Below are positions 16,551 to 23,013 of a stretch of 27,189 bases of DNA, piece after piece. The position numbers were made by a program, and so were the translations under genes. The notes below the pieces were generated by a model. That model did not search any database and was not told where the DNA came from. It saw only the letters and a list, made by a program, of their open reading frames with translations. Every line of letters starts with the position of its first letter. The first letter of the stretch is position 1. Origin of the DNA: Actinomycetota bacterium (lineage in GTDB: Bacteria > Actinomycetota > Thermoleophilia > Miltoncostaeales > Miltoncostaeaceae); assembly GCA_947475125.1 (NCBI GenBank), contig CANJMX010000004.1, positions 1 to 27,189 on the forward strand, in the 5' to 3' direction.

Positions 16551-16877
16551 GTGTCGTTGCGACCTCAGAGTGTCGCAGCGCTTCCCGATCCGGTTGGAGA
16601 CATGAGTTCGATCCTGCTCCTCATCATCTCGCTCGCTGCCCCGTGGGTGGTGCAACTCGCGCCGCCGCGCCAGCGGCCCGTGGCACTGGTGGCGGTCATC
16701 GCCGTGCTGTTGCTGTTCGGCATCTTCTCCACCAACCCGATTACTGCATGGCAGTTCTGGGTCGGGCTCATCATCGGCATCGTCTCGATCGTCGTCTGGC
16801 TCAACATGGGCAACCGCCCGCGTGGGCGCAGCCGATGGGAGGACGAGGAGCGCGCCGAGCCGACAGGCGAGCTCTAG
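16551..16877 (+). CDS. Small integral membrane protein, three transmembrane segments
   Basis: Unrecognised protein of 108 residues from GTG 16551, or 91 from ATG 16602. Three hydrophobic helices are visible: SSILLLIISLAAPWVVQLA, then RPVALVAVIAVLLLFGIF, then FWVGLIIGIVSIVVWLNM, followed by a short cytoplasmic tail rich in Arg and Glu. The GTG is favoured by a TACCCT box 7 nt upstream; the ATG has GGAG too close (2 nt) to be a good ribosome site. The in-frame ATG at 16500 would lie upstream of the promoter box. Its stop shares the bases CTAG with the stop of the convergent secreted-protein gene. Function unknown. Confidence 0.7.
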   Translation: MSLRPQSVAALPDPVGDMSSILLLIISLAAPWVVQLAPPRQRPVALVAVIAVLLLFGIFSTNPITAWQFWVGLIIGIVSIVVWLNMGNRPRGRSRWEDEERAEPTGEL

Positions 16878-17356
16878 CCAGCAGGCACTGCGAGGAGGGC
16901 GCGGTCAGCGCGCTCCTGGACCGCGTAGGTATTGGGCTTGCAGGGCGTCACGGCGCACACCACGCGCGACTGTCCGGCAACGGTGTTCCACTCGTGGCCG
17001 CCCGGGCCCAGTTGAGGCGCGCTGCATCCGTGCTCGTATGACGCCACGGGAGTCGCGCTGTGGTCAATCGGGTTGCCGATAGGCCTCGTGTGCCGGTCGC
17101 GGGTCATTGACCGGACCACGCGCTCACCCGGCCGGAGCGCACCCGACCCCCGCTTCCCCTGGAAGGCGAATTGCGCAGTCATGGCAGTGCGGTTGACGTA
17201 GACCACCGAGTACCGGCCGTACTTCACCTGACCCGGGGTGATCGTAACGGTGGTCGCGGAGCAGGTGATTGTGACGACGGGTGCAGGCGCGCCGGATGCG
17301 GCCCCTGCTCCGGTCATGGCAACCACTGCACCGATGATCGCCAGCCGGATGGCCAT
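16874..17356 (-). CDS. Secreted hypothetical protein with four cysteines
   Basis: A 160-residue protein with a clear Sec signal peptide (MAIRLAIIGAVVAMTGAGAASGA; cleavage near residues 22-23). The mature part is beta-rich, with TITCSATTVTI and RYSVVYVNRTAMTAQFAFQGKRG, and four Cys residues (one near the N-terminus, one in EHGCSAP, two in VVCAVTPC) that could form two disulfides. No recognised domain; a surface-exposed or periplasm-like location is likely. It lies 59 nt downstream of the PDZ-TPR gene on the same strand and may be in one transcript with it, so the two exported proteins may act together (inference). Confidence 0.68.
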   Translation of the reverse strand: MAIRLAIIGAVVAMTGAGAASGAPAPVVTITCSATTVTITPGQVKYGRYSVVYVNRTAMTAQFAFQGKRGSGALRPGERVVRSMTRDRHTRPIGNPIDHSATPVASYEHGCSAPQLGPGGHEWNTVAGQSRVVCAVTPCKPNTYAVQERADRALLAVPAG

Positions 17357-17415
17357 GCGTCACCTGATGAGTCCCCTTCGATGAGCCGTGGGTGCTGCTG
17401 GAACCGCCAGCAGCC

Positions 17416-18804
17416 CTATGCGTTGGGCTCGAGGTTCTCCGCGATGAGCTGGTCGGCCCGCTTCTGGTCCGACATCAGCAGCAGCCCCCTCTTGAGGCTG
17501 GCGACACCCTGCGCCTTCTGTCCGGCGGCGATCTGGGCCAGCCCGAGAGCGATCGGCCCGTCCTCGTACTTGGTGTCGAGCGTCGAGGCCGTGGTGGCTG
17601 CGGCGATGGCAGCGTCGTTCTGGTTGGTGGCGATGAGCGCGTAGGCAAGGAATGCCTGGCCCACGGCGTCACCGGGGTCCTGCGCCACGGCTGCCTGGAA
17701 TACCGGCACGGCCTCCGCGGTGCGATCAAGGCGCGAGAGCACCAGACCCTCACCGAGCAGAGCCGGTGCGAGCGTGGGGTCGGCGGTGGTGGCCTTGAGG
17801 TATGCCGCGAGGGCACCCTTCAGGTCATTCTTCGCGGTGAGGATTTCGCCCTGGAGCATCTGACCGATTCCGGTCTTCTGCATGGCGGGAGACCAGGCGT
17901 CCAACTGCTTCTGGGCATCATCGGGCTTGCCGACGTCAATGCGGTTGCGGGCGCTGGCCAGCATGTAACCCAGCTTCGGATTGCGCTTGACGAGCACCTT
18001 GAACGTTGCCGTGTAGTCGGGTGCCGGGGTCCAGTCGGGTGGCACCTGCAGCACTGCCGACACGACGGTTGCGCCGCGTCGGTACTCAATCGGCACCGGG
18101 GCGTCGGCTGGCAGGGTCTTTACTGCCGCCTGCCACTGGCCAGGGGTGCTCACATCAAGGTTGTTGATCTTGGTGATGACGTCGCCGCGGCGCAGCCCCG
18201 CGCTGACGAGCGCGCCCTTCACACCGACCGCAGTAACCAGCTGTCCGCCCGGCGCGATCTTGAGCTGGCGGGCGATGGCGGGGAGATTCGCCACTGTGTA
18301 GCCGTCAAGGCGGCCGCGTGGGGGGGTGAGGCTGAGCAGGAACTTGCCGGTGAGCGGCTTGGACGTTCCCTGCGAATTCTTGGCAACGATCGACACCGTG
18401 TAGTTGCCGGCCGGCAACTGGTATCCCTGATCGTTGACCGCCTGTACGAGGAACCACACCTGTCCCTGAATGTGATCCTGGGAGCTGGTGAGGGTGCGAA
18501 CGACCTTCTTGGTCTTCGCGTCCTTGATGGTGGCGGTCACCGTGGCCACGGTCTTCGACTTGACGCCGAGCATGAATCGGGCGTGGCCCTGCTCGGCGAC
18601 GATGGTCTTTCGCAGCCGCAGCACGCTGAGCGCAGGCGGACCGGTGACCGCCGGCACCGTGGGGGTGGTGACGCTGGTGGTGGCACCAGTGGTGGTGCCA
18701 GTGGTTGTTGGGGCGGTCCCTGTGCTGCTCTGAGCCCATGCCCCTGCGGGCAGACCCAGAACGGCAATCGAGAGAGACGCAGCCATGAGGGCTGTTCGAC
18801 GCAC
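17416..18804 (-). CDS. Exported PDZ-TPR protein
   Basis: A 462-residue exported protein. From the GTG at 18804: signal peptide (residues 1-24, AWA cleavage site), a Thr/Pro-rich linker (27-55), an Ig-like/FlgD-like beta domain (about 60-160, with QVWFLVQAVNDQGYQLPAGNYTV), a PDZ-type domain (about 165-255: GGQLVTAVGVKGALVSAGLRRGDVITKINN) and tetratricopeptide helices (about 285-440: GALAAYLKATTADPTLAPALL and following units). No protease catalytic domain, so this is a scaffold rather than an HtrA protease. The frame is open far upstream, across the divergent gene, but the signal peptide fixes the start. TATGTT lies 6 nt before the GTG. Function unknown; a cell-envelope assembly role is plausible. 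Confidence 0.8.
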   Translation of the reverse strand: MRRTALMAASLSIAVLGLPAGAWAQSSTGTAPTTTGTTTGATTSVTTPTVPAVTGPPALSVLRLRKTIVAEQGHARFMLGVKSKTVATVTATIKDAKTKKVVRTLTSSQDHIQGQVWFLVQAVNDQGYQLPAGNYTVSIVAKNSQGTSKPLTGKFLLSLTPPRGRLDGYTVANLPAIARQLKIAPGGQLVTAVGVKGALVSAGLRRGDVITKINNLDVSTPGQWQAAVKTLPADAPVPIEYRRGATVVSAVLQVPPDWTPAPDYTATFKVLVKRNPKLGYMLASARNRIDVGKPDDAQKQLDAWSPAMQKTGIGQMLQGEILTAKNDLKGALAAYLKATTADPTLAPALLGEGLVLSRLDRTAEAVPVFQAAVAQDPGDAVGQAFLAYALIATNQNDAAIAAATTASTLDTKYEDGPIALGLAQIAAGQKAQGVASLKRGLLLMSDQKRADQLIAENLEPNA

Positions 18805-18810
18805 GAGGTG

Positions 18811-18816
18811 AACATA
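18811..18816 (-). promoter_or_regulatory. Putative -10 box (TATGTT) for the PDZ-TPR gene
   Basis: TATGTT on the - strand ends 6 nt before GTG 18804. The start codons of this gene and the divergent phosphorylase gene are only 37 nt apart, so the two promoters must overlap. Confidence 0.45.
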
Positions 18817-18827
18817 CCACCCCTTGC

Positions 18828-18833
18828 TACCGT
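18828..18833 (+). promoter_or_regulatory. Putative -10 box (TACCGT) for the phosphorylase-like gene
   Basis: TACCGT ends 8 nt before GTG 18842, with no ribosome site between. Its -35 position would fall at about 18805-18810, on the transcription start of the divergent gene. Confidence 0.45.
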
Positions 18834-18841
18834 GACCCCCC

Positions 18842-20113
18842 GTGGAGGTTCCGCGGCCCACGCTCGAGGTGCTCGAGCGCACACGACGTGGCGAGGTCAT
18901 CGACCCCGCTGACATCACCGCACTCGTGGGCGCTTGGAGCACCGGCGCCGCGTCGGATGCGCAGATGGCAGCCTGGTGTGCCACGGCCGGTATACGCGGG
19001 GCATCGTATGAGGTTGCAAAAGCCCTTGCTGAGGCGCTTTTGGCTGGGGGTGATCGCCTGGAACTGGGGTCGCTCGGACCCACAACCGACGTCCGCTCAA
19101 CCGGCGGGGTGGGCGACAGTGCGCTCATCTTCGCCGCATCTGCGGTGGCGGCGTCGCTCGGGGTGATTGTGGCCTCCACGGGCGCCCGGGGACTCTCATT
19201 CACGGGCGGCATCCTTGATGCGCTCGAAGCTATCCCAGGCATGCGTGTGGACGTCACTCTTGAGGAATATGTCCTGCAAGCGCGCAACTTCGGGATTGTC
19301 ATCGCAGAGCCCGGCGACAGGCTTGTTCCGGGAGAACGTCGCCTTGCCGATCTTCGCGAGTCAACGGCAACGGCTGAGGGTGACGCCCTGGTTGCCGTAT
19401 CGGCAGCTGTACGGGCCGTAAGCGGTGGATCCACGACGGTTGTGGTCGAGGCGCCGGGCGGGTCGGGCGGACTGCTTGCCGATATCGAGCATGCCGGGGC
19501 TGCCGCCGCCCTCATCACCCGGCTGGGGGCCGACTGGCACCGCCGCGTGCATACAGAGGCAACGCTGCGCGCGGCGCCTTTGGCCGGGGTCGCCGGGCCG
19601 GGCCTTGAGATCCTTGCCGGTGCCAGCGTGCTGCTGGGCGAGGGCGATGCGGACCTCGCGGACCGGGTGGTGGCGCTTGCCGGCAGGGCCGCTGAGGAGT
19701 CTGGCGTGCTCGGCGCTGGGGGAGCGGACGCTGCCCGCGCTGCCATCGCAGATGGGCGGGCGCTCGCCACCGCCGAACGCTGGGTGGAGGCGCAAGGGGG
19801 CGATCCGGCTGCGCTCACTGAGCCCGATTTGATCCTTACCTGCCTACTGCAGCGCGAGGTCGTGGCGCCGCACGCGGGATCTGTGGATCACGTTGACGCA
19901 GCAGGCATCGGTACGGCTGTGCGCTGGCTGGGTGGCGGTCGGCTGGATCCCGATCAGGTGCTCGATCACGCCGTCGGTGTGCAGATGCTGGTTGGCCCCG
20001 GCGAATCGGTTGAGACAGGGCAGACCCTCGCGATCATCCATGCATCCGACGACTGGCTCGCCGGCCGGGCGCAGGACCTGCTGGGCGATGCGTGGGTGAT
20101 TACGGGGGCCTGA
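18842..20113 (+). CDS. Pyrimidine-nucleoside/thymidine phosphorylase homologue with altered active site
   Basis: A 423-residue protein with the full DeoA/Pdp layout: N-terminal helical domain, glycosyltransferase family 3 core and the C-terminal PYNP domain (DPDQVLDHAVGVQMLVGPGESVETGQTLAIIHA). Canonical enzymes cleave thymidine or uridine with phosphate. Here the signature KHSTGGVGD reads VRSTGGVGD (84-92), SGRGLGHTGGT reads TGARGLSFTGGI (113-124), and the nucleobase Lys190 is Arg191, while Arg172 and Ser187 are kept. Most phosphate ligands known from the E. coli enzyme are therefore replaced. The gene is not decayed: no frameshift, normal length, coupled to mutM by TGATG. Either another substrate or a non-catalytic role; deoA is not assigned for that reason. 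Confidence 0.82.
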   Translation: MEVPRPTLEVLERTRRGEVIDPADITALVGAWSTGAASDAQMAAWCATAGIRGASYEVAKALAEALLAGGDRLELGSLGPTTDVRSTGGVGDSALIFAASAVAASLGVIVASTGARGLSFTGGILDALEAIPGMRVDVTLEEYVLQARNFGIVIAEPGDRLVPGERRLADLRESTATAEGDALVAVSAAVRAVSGGSTTVVVEAPGGSGGLLADIEHAGAAAALITRLGADWHRRVHTEATLRAAPLAGVAGPGLEILAGASVLLGEGDADLADRVVALAGRAAEESGVLGAGGADAARAAIADGRALATAERWVEAQGGDPAALTEPDLILTCLLQREVVAPHAGSVDHVDAAGIGTAVRWLGGGRLDPDQVLDHAVGVQMLVGPGESVETGQTLAIIHASDDWLAGRAQDLLGDAWVITGA

Positions 20114-20952
20114 TGCCCGAACTGCCCGAGGTCGAGACGATCCGGCGCCAGTTGGCAGAGCGCATTGTGGGGCGCACGATCCGCGGGGCGCGCGTGAGCG
20201 ATCCCCGCCTGGTTGATCCATGGGAGCCCGATGCGTTCGCGGCGCGTCTTGAGGGGCGGCGGATCGAGCGCATTGATCGCGTGGGGAAGTACCTGCTCAT
20301 CGAGCTCGATGGGGGCGAGGCACTCACCCTGCACATGAGGATGACCGGCCAGCTGCTGTGGAGTGACGGCGTGCCCGATCCGCCACTTCCCTACACACGC
20401 GCCGTCATCGGCATCGAGGGCGGCGGCTCCGTGACGTTCGCCGATTCGCGGCGCTTCGGCACCGCCTGGTTTCTGCCCCGCGAGGGCAGGGAGCGCATCT
20501 GGGCCGGGCGTACCGGGCCCGATGCCGTGTCGGCAGCATTCACGGCGCGCGGTCTGGGGGAGCGCCTGGCCGGGCGCACCGCATGCGTCAAGGCACTCAT
20601 TCTTGATCAGCGGATCGTCGCCGGGGTCGGAAACATCTACGCCGACGAGGCCCTCTTTATGGCCCGCATCAATCCCGCCGAGCCCGGAGGGAATCTCACT
20701 GCCGCCCGGGTGGCGTCACTGCACCGTGCGATCCGTGACCGCCTGCGAATGGGCATCAGCGTCGGGGGAGCATCGTTTGACCGCTACCGTGACGTCAACG
20801 GCGAGCGCGGGGGCATGCAGGATCTCTTCCGCGTTCACCGTCGCCGCGGAGAGCCGTGCCCGCGATGCCAGACGACGATCGAGAAGGGCGTGGTGGCGCA
20901 GCGGGGCACCTACTGGTGCCCAAAGTGCCAGCCACTGCTGGAAGGGGACTGA
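20113..20952 (+). CDS. mutM: Formamidopyrimidine-DNA glycosylase
   Basis: Base-excision repair glycosylase/AP lyase that removes 8-oxoguanine and Fapy lesions. After Met removal, Pro2 is the catalytic nucleophile and Glu3 the acid: MPELPEVETIRRQL. The beta-lysine is in RVGKYLLIEL; HMRMTGQL, the helix-two-turn-helix with ILDQRIVAGVGNIYADEALF and the C-terminal zinc finger CPRCQ...YWCPKCQ complete the family pattern. 279 residues, normal length. ATG 20113 overlaps the last base of the preceding stop (TGATG), and its own stop overlaps the next ATG the same way. Confidence 0.96.
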   Translation: MPELPEVETIRRQLAERIVGRTIRGARVSDPRLVDPWEPDAFAARLEGRRIERIDRVGKYLLIELDGGEALTLHMRMTGQLLWSDGVPDPPLPYTRAVIGIEGGGSVTFADSRRFGTAWFLPREGRERIWAGRTGPDAVSAAFTARGLGERLAGRTACVKALILDQRIVAGVGNIYADEALFMARINPAEPGGNLTAARVASLHRAIRDRLRMGISVGGASFDRYRDVNGERGGMQDLFRVHRRRGEPCPRCQTTIEKGVVAQRGTYWCPKCQPLLEGD

Positions 20953-21905
20953 TGCTCACCGATGTTCCGGGGATCCGCGTGGGGCACTGGACCGATGCCG
21001 ATGCAGGCACCGGTTGCACAGCCATCATCCTTCCTCAGGGCACTGTCGGCGGCGTTGATGTGCGCGGCGGAGGGCCGGCATCGCGCGAGACCGACCTGCT
21101 GCAGCCGGTGGCGACAGTCCCCCTGGTGTCGGCCATCCTTCTGACCGGTGGAAGCGCATTCGGCCTGGACGCAGCGAGCGGGGTGATGCACTGGTGCGAG
21201 GAGCAGGGGCTGGGTGTTGACACGGGTATCGCGACGGTGCCGATCGTGTGCGCCGCCGCTCTGTTTGACCTCGGCATCACCGGCAATGCCCGCCGCCCCG
21301 GCGCAGCGGAGGGCCGCCTGGCCGCCGAGGCCGCCACTGACGGACCGCATGCCGTAGGCAGCGTTGGAGCCGGCACCGGGGCGACCGTCGGCAAGTGTCA
21401 CGGCAGGGATCACTGGTGCAAGGGCGGAATCGGCACCGCGAGCGTGCGCCTGCGAAGTGGTGCCACGGTGTCGGCGCTCGTGGCCGTGAACGCATTCGGC
21501 GACGTGCTGGATGAGAACGGACAGGTACTCGCCGGCGCATGGGAGAACGGGCGCTTTGTGGATGCCCGCAGGGCGCTGATGGAGGATGAGCCGCGGCATC
21601 ATCGATTGGCTGAGATGTCCAACACCACGCTGGCGGTTATCGCCACCGACGCGCGACTGGACAAGGCGCAGTGCACTCAAGTGGCACGGCAGGCCCACGC
21701 CGGTCTGGCCAGGGCGATTGCTCCCTACGGCACGGCCCTTGACGGCGACATCGCATTTGCGGTGGCGACCGGTGCGACCGAGGCGAATCCCATCATCGTG
21801 GGGAACGCCGCAGCCGAGATGGCAAGTGCCGCGGTGCGTGATGCGGTGCGCCAGGCCACCTCGGTGCGAGGGGTGCCCACCGCGGCTGACCTCACGAAGG
21901 GCTGA
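20952..21905 (+). CDS. P1/DmpA-family self-processing peptidase
   Basis: A 317-residue member of peptidase family S58 (DmpA/P1), N-terminal-nucleophile hydrolases that cut themselves into two chains and act as aminopeptidases or beta-peptidases. Signatures: VPGIRVGHWTDADAGTGCTAI at the N-terminus, VDVRGGGPASRETDLL, ILLTGGSAFGLDAASGV, and MSNTTLAVIATDARL, where the Thr after Asn is the likely nucleophile and cleavage site. No signal peptide, so it is cytoplasmic. TGATG overlap with mutM places it in that operon. Its 3' end overlaps the convergent flavoprotein gene by 14 nt. The natural substrate is unknown. Confidence 0.88.
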   Translation: MLTDVPGIRVGHWTDADAGTGCTAIILPQGTVGGVDVRGGGPASRETDLLQPVATVPLVSAILLTGGSAFGLDAASGVMHWCEEQGLGVDTGIATVPIVCAAALFDLGITGNARRPGAAEGRLAAEAATDGPHAVGSVGAGTGATVGKCHGRDHWCKGGIGTASVRLRSGATVSALVAVNAFGDVLDENGQVLAGAWENGRFVDARRALMEDEPRHHRLAEMSNTTLAVIATDARLDKAQCTQVARQAHAGLARAIAPYGTALDGDIAFAVATGATEANPIIVGNAAAEMASAAVRDAVRQATSVRGVPTAADLTKG

Positions 21906-22959
21906 CACCCCGGCGGCGGTCCCAGAAGGCATGGCCAATCCAGCGCTCCTCGGTTGACCAGTAGTAGTTCCGAAGTCCCAGATGCTCGTCGCGGAGCATG
22001 AAGTAGTCGCGCTCCCATTCGGGAAGAGCATCTGAATCGCCAGTGGCGCACCGCCCGATGGCGGCACCGAGGCGCGAGCCCATAAGGATTGCGGTCACCA
22101 GCCCTTGCGACGAAAGGGGATCCCAGGAGATTGCGGCGTCACCTGCCAACGCCCAGCCCTCGCCCCACAGGCGATCGCGATGGCCGGTGCCCGCGGCGTG
22201 GACGGTCGGGGGGATGGCCGAGGGGAACTCACCGAGCCGCGAAATATGCCGGGATGCTCGAAGCCTGGTGTGCCACCACTGTGTGCGCGCATCGCCGTGG
22301 GGGACGAGGTCACTATCGGTCACGAGGGCCATCACGACACGGCCATCAGGGAGTGGGGTGGAGTACCACCAGCCATCGGGGACTGTCTCGATGGTGGTCA
22401 TGGCCAGCGCAGACCGACCGCGCTGCGCGAGAGCCACAAGTGCGACCTGCTGGTCATAGACGTGCTTCGCCCCTGCGAGGCTGCGGAATGGGCCTCCGCC
22501 CCGCCCCGTGGCATCCACGACCCATTCGCCGCGCAGGCTCCGGTCGCTGGCGGCGACCGTCCACTGATCGCCATCGCGCGTCACGGCCCTCACGTGATCG
22601 GTGATCACCTCGACCCCCCGAGCAGCAGCCGTCCGTGCGAGGCGTGCATCAAAGGCGGCGCGGTCCAGATGCCATCCGTCGCCATCGGGGTGGGCAATGA
22701 AGTCTGTGGTGGTGAGATCGTCGGACCCCCAGGCCGCCCGCACCCCGTACGCGGGGTTGTGTACCGCGTCGTCGAGCACCTGATCCCCGAACAGCGAGGT
22801 GACAAGATCGCCGGCACCCGGCGGCAGGGTCTCGCCCGCCCAGGTGCGGCGCATGCCTGATGCGCCGATCAGGGAGGCGCGATGGCCGCGGTCCACGAGG
22901 GCGATGGCCACTGCACAGCCCGCTGGTCCGGCCCCGATGATGATGGCCGTCGTCGGCAT
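21892..22959 (-). CDS. LodB-like FAD-dependent oxidoreductase, probable CTQ maturation factor
   Basis: A 355-residue flavoprotein with N-terminal FAD motif IIIGAGPAGCAVAIAL, the ATGRGG motif in the middle, and GWALAGDAAISWDPLSSQGLVTAI, the second FAD motif typical of the p-hydroxybenzoate hydroxylase/halogenase superfamily. In the Marinomonas lysine oxidase system, the flavoprotein LodB is needed to build the cysteine tryptophylquinone cofactor of LodA. Here the gene is divergent from a LodA homologue, with 54 nt between start codons, which is the basis for the functional call. No signal peptide, consistent with cofactor synthesis in the cytoplasm before export. An in-frame ATG lies six codons upstream; 22959 is favoured because it begins right at the first FAD-binding strand. 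Confidence 0.8.
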   Translation of the reverse strand: MPTTAIIIGAGPAGCAVAIALVDRGHRASLIGASGMRRTWAGETLPPGAGDLVTSLFGDQVLDDAVHNPAYGVRAAWGSDDLTTTDFIAHPDGDGWHLDRAAFDARLARTAAARGVEVITDHVRAVTRDGDQWTVAASDRSLRGEWVVDATGRGGGPFRSLAGAKHVYDQQVALVALAQRGRSALAMTTIETVPDGWWYSTPLPDGRVVMALVTDSDLVPHGDARTQWWHTRLRASRHISRLGEFPSAIPPTVHAAGTGHRDRLWGEGWALAGDAAISWDPLSSQGLVTAILMGSRLGAAIGRCATGDSDALPEWERDYFMLRDEHLGLRNYYWSTEERWIGHAFWDRRRGVSPS

Positions 22960-23013
22960 GCACGCAGGCTGCCACATAGGGCGGGTCAGGTGAGGGCGTG
23001 GCAGGCTGTCTCC
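22960..23013. promoter_or_regulatory. Shared divergent promoter region of the LodB-like and LodA-like genes
   Basis: The 54 nt between the two start codons must hold both promoters or a shared control site. No strong TANNNT box stands at the leaderless spacing for either gene, and the ribosome sites are weak. No clear operator palindrome seen. Confidence 0.4.

Noticed and set aside
17392..18912. 506-codon + strand frame opposite the PDZ-TPR gene
   Set aside because: The - strand has a signal peptide, PDZ and TPR signatures; the + strand translation shows nothing recognisable.
18805..19818. N-terminal extension of the PDZ-TPR frame across the phosphorylase-like gene
   Set aside because: The frame is open, but the translation is Ser/Ala/Arg low-complexity shadow. 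The signal peptide begins at 18804.
18842..20113. Assigning deoA or pdp as gene symbol
   Set aside because: Overall fold matches, but several phosphate- and base-binding residues are replaced, so the activity cannot be claimed.
22882..23013. Upstream in-frame start for the LodA-like protein
   Set aside because: The frame is open but overlaps the LodB-like gene and would place residues ahead of an obvious signal peptide.
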